Shown in pieces: positions 1-7,727 of a stretch of DNA of 18,878 nucleotides. Positions within the stretch are counted from its first letter, which is position 1, and each line of letters starts with the position of its first letter. The stretch lies in NCBI GenBank assembly GCA_958413095.1, contig CATYUF010000034.1, forward strand, positions 1 to 18,878. The letters are read 5' to 3'. Source of the DNA: an uncultured Clostridium sp. (GTDB lineage: Bacteria > Bacillota > Clostridia > TANB77 > CAG-508). The notes under the pieces were generated by a model. It did not search any database, was not told where the DNA came from, and worked only from the letters and a program-made list of their open reading frames with translations. The translations under genes and the position numbers were made by a program.

Positions 1-327
1 TACCCTAATATAGCCAAAGAAGTTGCAAAAGCAGTTCAAAGTAAAAAATGTGAAAAAGGAATTTTAATATGTCGTTCAGGAATTGGAATGAATATGGTAG
101 CAAATAAATTTAAAGGAATTAGATGTGGATTATGCCATGATGAATTTACAGCAAAATATTCAAGACTACATAATGATAGTAATATTCTTGCAATGGGAGC
201 TGATGATGTAACAACTAATGATGCAATATGCATATTAAGAATGTGGCTTGCAACAGAATTTGAAGGTGGAAGACATAAAGAAAGAATTGAATTAATAGAA
301 GAAATAGAAAAAGAAAACATGAAATAA
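1..327 (+). CDS. rpiB: Ribose-5-phosphate isomerase B (RpiB/LacA family), 3' part only
   Basis: The frame is open from base 1, so the N-terminus lies outside the window; 108 codons are visible. RpiB interconverts ribose-5-phosphate and ribulose-5-phosphate in the cytoplasmic pentose phosphate pathway. The visible part matches the family's C-terminal half: an ICxxGIGM segment, then ANKFKGIR, LCHDEFTAKYSRLHNDSN, and the hallmark TEFEGGRH near the end. The family normally reads CGTG around the catalytic cysteine, and this copy reads CRSG; the cysteine is kept. The next gene starts 15 bases after the stop, with its ribosome site directly after this stop codon, so the two are probably co-transcribed. 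A LacA-like or other RpiB-fold isomerase cannot be excluded from a partial sequence. Confidence 0.88.
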   Translation, partial: YPNIAKEVAKAVQSKKCEKGILICRSGIGMNMVANKFKGIRCGLCHDEFTAKYSRLHNDSNILAMGADDVTTNDAICILRMWLATEFEGGRHKERIELIEEIEKENMK

Positions 328-330
328 CAT

Positions 331-335
331 GGAGG
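331..335 (+). promoter_or_regulatory. Ribosome binding site of the TagO-rubredoxin gene
   Basis: GGAGG lies 7 bases before the ATG at 343 and fixes that start. Confidence 0.8.
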
Positions 336-342
336 AATTTTT

Positions 343-1578
343 ATGTGGGGAGATATAGCAATAGCATTTCTATTAGCCTTTATTGTGACCTTTATGGCAA
401 CACCATATACGATAAAAATTGCACATAAAGTAGGAGCAGTAGATGTACCAAAAGACCAAAGAAGAATGCACAAAAAAGCAATGCCGAAATTTGGAGGGCC
501 AGCAGTAATATTAGGATTTCTAGTATCTGTAATATACTTATTAATAGTAATGAGCATGGAAAATACTATTAATTTATTTGGAACTGAACAATATGGAATG
601 AAACTATTAGGAATATTTTTAGGAATACTAATAATTTCAATTACCTGCATAATAGACGATATAAAAACTATAAAACCATTAACAAAATTAGCAGGACAAG
701 TTCTAGCAGCAATAGTGGTAGTTGCTTTTGGAGTAAGAATAAATGAATTGCAGATTCCATTTGTGCAAGATGCACAAGCACAAGAAATATTTTCAATATT
801 TATAACAATAATATGGATTGTTGGAGTAACAAATGCAATAAATTTAATAGATGGATTAGATGGTTTATCATCAGGAATATCAGTAATATCAGCAATATCA
901 TTATTAATAATATTTGTGTTAAATGATTCACCAATGGTGGCAATATTATTAATAACAGCATTAGCAGGAGCATTAGTTGGATTTTTACCATTCAACTTTT
1001 CACCAGCAAAAACATTTATTGGTGATACCGGTTCCAATTTCTTAGGATTTTCACTATCAATAATATCAATATTAGGAGTGGCAAAGACATATACTGTAGC
1101 AGTAATTGTATTACCACTAATAGTATTAGGATTGCCATTATTTGATACATTTTGGGCAATCATTAGAAGATTAATAAAAGGAAAATCAATAAAAGCAATA
1201 TTCAAAGCAGATAAAGGACATTTACACCATAGAATAGTAGCAAAAGGATTTAGTCAAAAACAAGCTGTACTAATATTATATGGAATTTCTGCAACATTTG
1301 GAATATTTGCGGTAATAATGTTAGAAAGTGGAGTATGGAAAGCACTATCATTCTTATTAATGGTAATTGTTGCAATAGCTTTAGGATATAGAAATTTCAA
1401 AACAGAAAAATCAGAAACACAAAGATATGAATGTATAGAATGTAAATACATATATAATCCAAAATTCGGAAATGAAAAAGCAGGAATAAAACCAGGAACA
1501 CCATTTGAAGATCTACCAAAAGATTGGGTATGCCCAGTTTGTGGAGAAGGAAAAGATATGTTTGAAGTACATAATTAA
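343..1578 (+). CDS. tagO: TagO/WecA-type undecaprenyl-phosphate sugar-1-phosphate transferase with C-terminal rubredoxin domain
   Basis: A 411-aa polytopic membrane enzyme of the MraY/WecA/TagO family, which transfers a HexNAc-1-phosphate from a UDP-sugar to undecaprenyl phosphate at the inner membrane face, the first step for wall polymers. Family motifs appear in order: the catalytic Asp pair D105-D106 (DDIKT), NAINLIDGLDGL, GDTGSNFLG, and HLHHR at 293-297, which favours TagO/WecA over MraY. The membrane part ends near residue 350. Residues 362-411 then form a complete rubredoxin: YxCxxC (C364, C367), a GIKPGTPFEDLP core, and CPVC (C397, C400), the ligand set for one Fe(Cys)4 centre. Family members normally stop after the last helix, so this is a fusion in one uninterrupted frame. 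The iron-binding part should face the cytoplasm if helix topology is typical (inference). Confidence 0.9.
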   Translation: MWGDIAIAFLLAFIVTFMATPYTIKIAHKVGAVDVPKDQRRMHKKAMPKFGGPAVILGFLVSVIYLLIVMSMENTINLFGTEQYGMKLLGIFLGILIISITCIIDDIKTIKPLTKLAGQVLAAIVVVAFGVRINELQIPFVQDAQAQEIFSIFITIIWIVGVTNAINLIDGLDGLSSGISVISAISLLIIFVLNDSPMVAILLITALAGALVGFLPFNFSPAKTFIGDTGSNFLGFSLSIISILGVAKTYTVAVIVLPLIVLGLPLFDTFWAIIRRLIKGKSIKAIFKADKGHLHHRIVAKGFSQKQAVLILYGISATFGIFAVIMLESGVWKALSFLLMVIVAIALGYRNFKTEKSETQRYECIECKYIYNPKFGNEKAGIKPGTPFEDLPKDWVCPVCGEGKDMFEVHN

Positions 1579-1630
1579 AAATGATTTTGGGGTCGGAGAG
1601 AAAAATCACTCCGACCCCAAAATCATTTTT
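1577..1630. terminator. Perfect 22-bp hairpin, probable bidirectional intrinsic terminator
   Basis: Arms 1577-1598 and 1609-1630 are exact reverse complements around a 10-base loop. The outer part is A-rich on the left and T-rich on the right, with a GC core reading GGGGTCGGAG. The left arm overlaps the tagO stop codon. A T-run follows on the + strand, and the mirror arrangement would end transcription from the other side. The GC-rich core stands out from the surrounding DNA and could also mark a dispersed intergenic repeat. Confidence 0.8.
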
Positions 1631-1653
1631 TATTATAAAATTAATAAAAAAAC

Positions 1654-1683
1654 TATACAAAAATCAAAAAGTAATGATATAAT
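1654..1683 (+). promoter_or_regulatory. Probable mutL promoter with extended -10
   Basis: A perfect TATAAT at 1678-1683 is preceded by TGA, giving an extended -10 (TGnTATAAT). A weak -35, TATACA at 1654-1659, sits 18 bases upstream. It lies just downstream of the hairpin terminator and about 40 bases before the mutL start. Confidence 0.5.
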
Positions 1684-1709
1684 TAGGCAAATACTTAAAT
1701 ATATGAAAT

Positions 1710-1714
1710 GGAGG
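1710..1714 (+). promoter_or_regulatory. Ribosome binding site that decides the mutL start (TTG)
   Basis: GGAGG ends 8 bases before the TTG at 1723. The in-frame ATG at 1708 overlaps this site and has no ribosome site of its own, so TTG is the likely start. Confidence 0.75.
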
Positions 1715-1722
1715 AAAAAATT

Positions 1723-4152
1723 TTGGGGAATATAGTATTATTAGATGATTTAACAATAAACCAAATAGCAGCAGGAGAAGTTATTGAAAGACCAGCATCT
1801 GTAATAAAAGAGATGGTAGAAAATTCAATAGATGCAGGAGCTAATAATATAACAGTAGAAATAAAAAATGGAGGAATATCATATATAAAAGTAACTGATA
1901 ATGGAAAAGGAATAGCACAAGATGACTTAGAAATAGCATTTGAAAGACATGCTACTAGTAAAATAAGGTCAGCAGATGATTTAGATACAGTAACATCTAT
2001 GGGATTTAGAGGAGAGGCTTTAGCAAGTATTGCAGCTATTGCAACAGTTGAATTAGTATCAAAAACAAAAGAACAAGATGTGGGCTATAAAGTAGTTGTA
2101 GAAGCAGGAGAAATATTAAATAAAGAAGAAACTGCATGTCCAACAGGGACATCAATAACGGTAAGAAATTTATTTTTTAATACTCCTGTAAGATATAAAT
2201 TTTTAAAAAAGGATTATACAGAATCAGGGTATATTGAAGATGTAATTACAAGAATTGCTTTAGTTAATCCTAATATTGCAATAAAATTAATTAACTCAGG
2301 AAAAACTGTAATACAAACAAATGGAAATGGAGACATGAAAAGTGTTATTTATAGCATATATGGAAAAGATATAGCTAATGGAATAATGGAAGTATCATAT
2401 AAATATGAAGATATAAATATTACAGGAGTAATAGGAAAACCAGAAATTGCAAGGTCAAATAGATCAAATCAATTATTTTTTGTAAATAAAAGATACATAA
2501 AAGATAAAGCCTTAACAGCAGCAACTGAACAAGCATATAAAGGTTTAATTCCAATAGGAAAATTTGGTTTTGTAGTATTGAACATAGATATGAATCCAGC
2601 TAAGGTAGATGTAAATGTGCATCCAGCTAAATTAGAAGTGAGATTTGAAGAAGAAAGCAAAATATTTCAAGCAATATATCATTCAATAAAAGATAGTTTG
2701 TTAAAAACAGAATTAGTTGCAAATTCTGAGAAGTCAATACATGCAGAAGAAAGCAATAACACAAATGAACAAAAAAATAACTCATATAGAGAACTTTCTT
2801 TTGAAGAAAGACTTAAGAACCTAAAAGAATCTAAAAAAGAAAACCAAACAGGAGGTTTATTTTCATTTAGGAAGCAAAATCAAAAGCAAATAGAAGAATA
2901 TACCGAAGAAGAAAGTAAAATAAAAACTAATGTAGTAGAAGATAATTTGAAAAATAATTCTAAGGTCGGAGAACCAATAAATACATCAGATATTTTAGAA
3001 CAACTAAAAAAATTAAAAGAAAATATGGAAAAAGAAATTCAAAATAAAGAAAGTTCAAAAGAAGAACAAAATCAAAAATTAAAAGAAGAAAGCACTGAAT
3101 ATACAATAAATAAAGACGAAAAAGCAGATGGAATATTAAATAAAACAGGAGAATATTTAGAAGGCGAAGGTTCTGAAGAAAGAAAAGCAGAAGGAACAAA
3201 AGAAAGTGTAGACGAAAATGTAAAAATAGAAACAGAAATAAATCTTGATACTGCAAACCAAGCAGAATCAACAGATTCAGAACAAACTGTGGAAAACAAA
3301 GAAGAACAAATAAAAGAAATGGATTTAAAAACAGAAGAAATTATAGAAAAAATAGAAAATCCAGAAATAAAAAAAGAATTTAAAGAAATAAAAGAAAAAA
3401 TGCAAAAATTAAATGATAATCCACAAGTTGTTACTGACGATTTTAATGAAATGTATACAAAATTATTTGGGAATCCACCAATACAAGAAACAAAAGAAGA
3501 AGACAAAGATACAAATGCAAATGATATTATAAACAGTAATGTATCAATGTTTGATGAAATAGAAGAATATAAAAAGCCAAATTATAAATTTATTGGAATT
3601 GTATTTAAAACATATATAATATTAGAAATAGACCAAGAAATGTATATTTTAGACCAACATGCAGCACATGAAAGAATTATGTATGAAAAAGTAAAGAAAA
3701 ATTATTATAGTGAAACATCAAAAGATTCACAAATGTTGTTATTACCAGATGTAATAACACTAACTCACAAAGAAATGGATATTGCAAAAGAAAATATGCA
3801 AATGTTCGAAAAAGCAGGATTTTCTTTAGAAGAATTTGGGGAAAATACAATAAAATTAACAGGAGTTCCAACTGTATGTATAGATTTAGATAATAAAGAA
3901 CTATTTCTAGAAACTTTAGACGAGATAAATACAGTAGCAAGAACTGCAAAGCAAGAAAAAGAAGAAAAATTTATAGCAACAGTAGCATGTAAAGCAGCAG
4001 TAAAGGCAAATATGGCTCTAGGAATGCAAGAAGTAGAAAGCTTAATGGACAAATTATTAGCTTTACCAAACCCATTTACTTGTCCTCATGGAAGACCAAC
4101 GGCTATAAAAATGACAAAATACGATATAGAAAGAAAATTTGCAAGGAAATAA
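1723..4152 (+). CDS. mutL: DNA mismatch repair protein MutL, endonuclease type, with very long charged linker
   Basis: MutL links mismatch recognition by MutS to strand incision. Numbered from the TTG (809 aa), the GHKL ATPase domain fills about residues 1-335: INQIAAGEVIERPASV, ENSIDAG, DNGKGI, and GFRGEALASI. The C-terminal dimerisation/nuclease domain starts near 620. It carries DQHAAHERIMYE from D644, the metal-binding endonuclease motif of MutL proteins lacking a MutH partner, plus ACKAA (C756) and CPHGRP (C787), the other conserved metal-site motifs. Between them, residues about 336-615 form a linker of almost only Glu, Lys, Asn, Gln, Ser and Thr; it makes the protein longer than the roughly 600-650 aa usual in Firmicutes. 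mutS, often directly upstream, is not in the window. No frameshift is seen. Confidence 0.95.
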   Translation: MGNIVLLDDLTINQIAAGEVIERPASVIKEMVENSIDAGANNITVEIKNGGISYIKVTDNGKGIAQDDLEIAFERHATSKIRSADDLDTVTSMGFRGEALASIAAIATVELVSKTKEQDVGYKVVVEAGEILNKEETACPTGTSITVRNLFFNTPVRYKFLKKDYTESGYIEDVITRIALVNPNIAIKLINSGKTVIQTNGNGDMKSVIYSIYGKDIANGIMEVSYKYEDINITGVIGKPEIARSNRSNQLFFVNKRYIKDKALTAATEQAYKGLIPIGKFGFVVLNIDMNPAKVDVNVHPAKLEVRFEEESKIFQAIYHSIKDSLLKTELVANSEKSIHAEESNNTNEQKNNSYRELSFEERLKNLKESKKENQTGGLFSFRKQNQKQIEEYTEEESKIKTNVVEDNLKNNSKVGEPINTSDILEQLKKLKENMEKEIQNKESSKEEQNQKLKEESTEYTINKDEKADGILNKTGEYLEGEGSEERKAEGTKESVDENVKIETEINLDTANQAESTDSEQTVENKEEQIKEMDLKTEEIIEKIENPEIKKEFKEIKEKMQKLNDNPQVVTDDFNEMYTKLFGNPPIQETKEEDKDTNANDIINSNVSMFDEIEEYKKPNYKFIGIVFKTYIILEIDQEMYILDQHAAHERIMYEKVKKNYYSETSKDSQMLLLPDVITLTHKEMDIAKENMQMFEKAGFSLEEFGENTIKLTGVPTVCIDLDNKELFLETLDEINTVARTAKQEKEEKFIATVACKAAVKANMALGMQEVESLMDKLLALPNPFTCPHGRPTAIKMTKYDIERKFARK

Positions 4153-4330
4153 GAAAAAATAATGAAAAAATTATTAAGCACAACGAAATTTATTTATGGA
4201 TAAGTTTTGCATATTGTATATAAAAAGTAAAATTAAAGAGAAAAATGAGATTTTTATATAATAAAATTATATAATATGCAAACAGAAAATACAAAATAAA
4301 AGAATAGTAAAACAAATGAAAATAAAGAAG

Positions 4331-4379
4331 AAAGGAGCATGTAATATATTAATAAAATATATATTACATAAGAAAATAA
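4331..4379 (+). promoter_or_regulatory. Ribosome site separated from its start codon by an 11-bp hairpin
   Basis: AAAGGAG (4331-4337) is followed by exact inverted arms 4339-4349 and 4359-4369 with a 9-base loop, then ten bases to the ATG at 4380. The linear distance from ribosome site to start is 42 bases; with the stem folded it shrinks to about 11, close to workable. A start-stop ATG-TAA (4339-4344) lies in the left arm, and an in-frame TAA directly precedes 4380, so no earlier start exists in that frame. The structure is seen; its role is inference. Confidence 0.45.
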
Positions 4380-4820
4380 ATGACAATCATACTAATAGTT
4401 ACAATTTTTATATTTGCAATAAGTGCTATATGGATATGGAATAATTTAGGTAGCATGGAAAAAAACAAAAAAATAGGATTTATAGCAATAGGGTTTGTAG
4501 TAATGTATATAATAACTTTATTAATATTTTTAACTACAAAAGGAGCCATAGATTATCCAAATGCTGAGATTGAAAATGTAATAAGAAATACATTGGTAAT
4601 GATTTTTACTGGATTAAATTCACTAATAATTTTACCATATTTAGCTAAATTACTAGGAAAAACAATAGAATCAGAAATAGAAAAAGAAGAGATAACAAAA
4701 AAAGTTATTATCATATTAATAGTATTTCTAGTAGCAATTTTTATGGAAGCAAGTTATCTAAAAAGCACACAACAAGGAATATTAAACATATATAGTGAGG
4801 TGCAAGATGCAGAAAGATAA
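4380..4820 (+). CDS. Small membrane protein of unknown function
   Basis: This 146-aa protein is not recognised. It has about four hydrophobic segments (residues roughly 2-22, 31-52, 70-90 and 104-124). A short charged loop (MEKNKK) follows the first and an acidic/basic stretch (ESEIEKEEITKK) precedes the last, so it is probably an integral membrane protein. The start is poorly placed relative to the nearest ribosome site, which is separated from it by a hairpin. Its end overlaps the miaA start by 14 bases, suggesting translational coupling. No catalytic motif is visible. Codon use matches the neighbours. Confidence 0.7.
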   Translation: MTIILIVTIFIFAISAIWIWNNLGSMEKNKKIGFIAIGFVVMYIITLLIFLTTKGAIDYPNAEIENVIRNTLVMIFTGLNSLIILPYLAKLLGKTIESEIEKEEITKKVIIILIVFLVAIFMEASYLKSTQQGILNIYSEVQDAER

Positions 4821-5739
4821 GGTTATAGTGATATGTGGTCCAACAGCTTCAGGAAAGACAGCATTATCTATTGAATTAGCTAAAAAAATAGATGGAGAAA
4901 TAATATCATGCGATTCAATGCAAATTTATAAAGATATGGACATAGGAACTGCAAAACCAACCAAAGAAGAAATGCAAGGAATACCACATTATTTATTAGA
5001 CTGTGTTTCTCCAAATGAAAGATTTAGTGTAGCAGATTATAAAAAATCTGCCAAAAAAGTAATAAGAGAAATCATAGAAAAAGGAAAAACTCCAATAATT
5101 GTTGGAGGAACGGGATTATATTTAGATAGTTTAATATATGAAATAGAGTATCAAGAAATAGAATTTGATAAAGAATATAGAAATAGATTAGAAGAGCAAG
5201 TAGAGTTAGAAGGATTAGAAAAATTATATGAAGAAGCAAAAAATATAGACCCATTAGCAATAGAAAAAATAAGTAAAAATGATAAAAAAAGAATTTTAAG
5301 AATTTTAGAAATTTATCATGCAACAGGAAAAAATAAAACAGAACAAGAAAAAGAATCAAGAAAAAATGAAGTAGAGTATGATTATAGAGTTTATGCATTA
5401 GATTGGGATAGGGAAAAGTTGTATAATAGAATAAATAAAAGAGTAGATATAATGTTTGAACAAGGCTTGCTTCAAGAAGTAAAAAATATTTTAGATAAAT
5501 ATGAGGAATTTCCAACAGCTATGCAAGGTTTAGGGTATAAGGAAGTTGTAGATTTTTTACAAAATAAATGCACAAAAGAAGAAATGATTGAAAAAATAAA
5601 AATGGAAACAAGAAGATATGCTAAAAGACAATTAACTTGGTTTAGAAAAAATAAACAAACTATATGGCTAGATGGAGAAAATGAAATACAAAATAATATT
5701 AAGATTATTTTGGAGGGAGTAAATTGGAAGAACAACTAA
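4807..5739 (+). CDS. miaA: tRNA dimethylallyltransferase
   Basis: MiaA transfers a dimethylallyl group to A37 of tRNAs reading U-initial codons. Starting at ATG 4807 (310 aa), the P-loop GPTASGKT occupies residues 11-18. It is followed by the family signatures ISCDSMQIYKDMDIGTAKP, HYLLD, VGGTGLYLDSL, the AMQGLGYKE segment and the C-terminal RRYAKRQLTWFR. Length and motif order are normal. An upstream in-frame GTG at 4795 exists, but it overlaps the GAGGTG ribosome site (4797-4802) that serves 4807. The gene overlaps the preceding membrane-protein gene and, by 16 bases, the following HlyD-like gene, so the three are surely one transcription unit. mutL-miaA proximity is common in Firmicutes. 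Confidence 0.95.
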   Translation: MQKDKVIVICGPTASGKTALSIELAKKIDGEIISCDSMQIYKDMDIGTAKPTKEEMQGIPHYLLDCVSPNERFSVADYKKSAKKVIREIIEKGKTPIIVGGTGLYLDSLIYEIEYQEIEFDKEYRNRLEEQVELEGLEKLYEEAKNIDPLAIEKISKNDKKRILRILEIYHATGKNKTEQEKESRKNEVEYDYRVYALDWDREKLYNRINKRVDIMFEQGLLQEVKNILDKYEEFPTAMQGLGYKEVVDFLQNKCTKEEMIEKIKMETRRYAKRQLTWFRKNKQTIWLDGENEIQNNIKIILEGVNWKNN

Positions 5740-7007
5740 AAAAAGAGGAAAAAAACAAGAAACAAAAGTTGAAAATTAGTAATAAAAAAATATTATTATT
5801 TGCTATTTTGCTAGTAATATCTATTTATTTAATATATACAATATATTTATTAGTTAAACAGCCAACTAAAATTTTTACATTAGAAGAGGGAATACTATCT
5901 TCAGAAGAAACAAATATAGGGTATGTTATAAGAAACGAACAAGTAATTCAAGGACAGAACTATAAAAATGGAATGGAAAGAATAAAAGCAGAAGGGGAAA
6001 AGGCAGCAGTAAATGAACCAGTATTTAGATATTATAGTAAAAATGAAGAGGATTTAAAAAGTAAAATATCAGATTTAGATGCTAAGATACAAGAAGCTAT
6101 GTCAAAAGAAACAGATATTTTTACTTCTGATATGAAATCAATTGAAACTCAAATAGATACAAAATTACAAGAAATAAGTAAAATAACAGATGTAACTAAA
6201 TTGCAAGAATATAAAAAAGAAATAAGTAGTCTTATAACCAAAAAAGCTAATATAGCAGGGGACAGTAGTCCACAAGGTTCATACTTAAAAGAATTAATAA
6301 ATAAAAGAAAAGAGTATGAAAAACAGTTGAATTCAGGAGCAGAATATGTAAAATCTCCAATAAGTGGAGTTGTATCATATAAAGTAGATGGATTGGAAGA
6401 TGTACTAAAACCAACAAATGATTGCTTTTCAACATTAAATAAAGAATATTTAGATAAACTTAATCTAAAAACGGGAAAAATCGTTCCAACAAGTGAAGAA
6501 TCTGGAAAAATAATTGACAATACATCATGCTATATTGCAACAATAACAAACTCAGAGAATGCTAAAAATGCAAAAGTTGGACAAAAAGTAGAAATAAGAT
6601 TACCAAATAATGAAGAAACTAAAGCAGAGATAACATATATATCACAAGAAGGTGATGATGATATTTTATTAATTTTGAAAATAAATAAACATGTAGAGGA
6701 ATTAATAGAATATAGAAAAATATCTTTTGACTTAATATGGTGGAGTGAAAATGGGTTAAAAGTTTCAAATCAAGCAATAATAAATGAAAATGAATTAAAT
6801 TATGTTATAAGAAATAGAGCAGGATATTTGGATAAATTATTAGTTAAAGTTGTAAGGCAAGGAGAAAAATATTCATTAGTAAAACCATATAACACCGAAG
6901 AGTTAAAGGAATTAGGATTTTCAAGTAATGAAATAATTTCATATAAAAAGATAACATTATATGACGAAATTGTACTAAATCCAGATGTAAGTAAAATTAA
7001 AGAATAA
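5724..7007 (+). CDS. HlyD-like membrane-anchored protein, upstream of sepF
   Basis: A 427-aa protein with TTG start at 5724; GGAGG at 5712-5716 is 7 bases upstream. It has a Lys-rich cytoplasmic head (residues 1-22), one transmembrane helix (about 23-44), and a large outside part. That part contains a coiled-coil hairpin around residues 105-210 and a flanking segment (SPISGVVSYKVDGLE, then GQKVEIRLP) resembling the lipoyl/barrel halves of HlyD-type membrane fusion proteins. Such HlyD-like proteins occur next to sepF in other clostridia. No ABC or MFS transporter gene is near, so a secretion role is unsupported; a division-linked envelope role is suggested by position only. It overlaps miaA, and a new promoter follows it. 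Confidence 0.75.
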   Translation: MEEQLKKEEKNKKQKLKISNKKILLFAILLVISIYLIYTIYLLVKQPTKIFTLEEGILSSEETNIGYVIRNEQVIQGQNYKNGMERIKAEGEKAAVNEPVFRYYSKNEEDLKSKISDLDAKIQEAMSKETDIFTSDMKSIETQIDTKLQEISKITDVTKLQEYKKEISSLITKKANIAGDSSPQGSYLKELINKRKEYEKQLNSGAEYVKSPISGVVSYKVDGLEDVLKPTNDCFSTLNKEYLDKLNLKTGKIVPTSEESGKIIDNTSCYIATITNSENAKNAKVGQKVEIRLPNNEETKAEITYISQEGDDDILLILKINKHVEELIEYRKISFDLIWWSENGLKVSNQAIINENELNYVIRNRAGYLDKLLVKVVRQGEKYSLVKPYNTEELKELGFSSNEIISYKKITLYDEIVLNPDVSKIKE

Positions 7008-7061
7008 ATATTACGAAAATATTACAAAAACATTAAAAAAAGATTACATTACTAAAAAGTA

Positions 7062-7090
7062 TTGACAATAGTGAAAAAAAAGTAGATACT
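7062..7090 (+). promoter_or_regulatory. sepF promoter
   Basis: TTGACA (7062-7067), a 17-base spacer and GATACT (7085-7090). Transcription would begin near 7097, giving sepF a leader of about 47 bases. Confidence 0.7.
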
Positions 7091-7143
7091 TAGGAAAAAT
7101 GATAAAAAACAATACAAAGGAAGTAAATTTAGGAGGTTTTTTT

Positions 7144-7629
7144 ATGTCAGGAGCATTAATGAACAAAGTGTGGAACATGTTTGGAATGGATACAGCAGAA
7201 CAAGAAGAATATGATGATGAAGATATATATGATTATGAAGATGAAGAAGAAATGGACACAGAAGATAGAAGATTTTTCGGAAAGAAAAATAAAGTTGTAA
7301 GTATGCCACAACAACAAAATCAAACAAATGCAATTAAAATGGTAATTTCACAACCTACAGCATTTGAACAATCAGATGAAATTTGTAGCTTTTTAAAAGA
7401 AAGAAAATCTGTAATAGTTAATCTAGAATATGTGAATAAAGATGTAGCTAGAAGAATTGTAGATTTTATTAGTGGTGGAGTATATGCATTAGATGGTTAT
7501 ATTCAAAAAGTATCTAATTCAATATTTTTAGTTGCGCCATCAAACTATGAAATAACAAATGAAATGGCTAGAGAAGAAATAAAAAGCAAACTTTCAGTTT
7601 CTTGGTTAAAAAATAACGGAATAAACTAA
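7144..7629 (+). CDS. sepF: Cell division protein SepF
   Basis: SepF polymerises and tethers FtsZ to the membrane at the division site. This 161-aa protein opens with a short amphipathic helix (MSGALMNKVWNMFG), the family's membrane anchor, then an acidic Asp/Glu/Tyr-rich linker. The conserved core follows from about residue 50: KMVISQPTAFEQSDEI, VIVNLEYVNKDVARRIVDF, and GGVYALDGYIQKVSNSIFLVAPSNYEI. AGGAGG at 7131-7136, 7 bases before ATG 7144, decides the start. An in-frame ATG at 7099 would add 15 residues but sits about where the transcript begins. Its own promoter separates it from the HlyD-like gene. divIVA follows after about 100 bases. Confidence 0.94.
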   Translation: MSGALMNKVWNMFGMDTAEQEEYDDEDIYDYEDEEEMDTEDRRFFGKKNKVVSMPQQQNQTNAIKMVISQPTAFEQSDEICSFLKERKSVIVNLEYVNKDVARRIVDFISGGVYALDGYIQKVSNSIFLVAPSNYEITNEMAREEIKSKLSVSWLKNNGIN

Positions 7630-7727
7630 AAACATATTAATAATATATTTTTATCTATCGAAAATATATCTATATAAAGAAAAGCATAAAAGACATACTT
7701 TTTATGTGTTTCTTAAAGGAGGAAAAA

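Noticed and set aside
36..1205. A 389-codon open frame on the - strand across the rpiB and tagO genes
   Set aside because: It is the antisense of two clearly conserved genes, has no recognisable motif, and its length follows from the low number of stop-complement codons in this AT-rich coding pattern.
3072..3506. Long - strand open frames opposite the MutL linker
   Set aside because: They are reverse images of GAA/AAA/AGA repeats giving Phe/Ser/Leu-rich nonsense, with no ribosome site.
4339..4344. ATG-TAA start-stop mini-ORF after AAAGGAG
   Set aside because: Only one base separates it from the ribosome site, too close for initiation; it is better explained as part of the hairpin arm.
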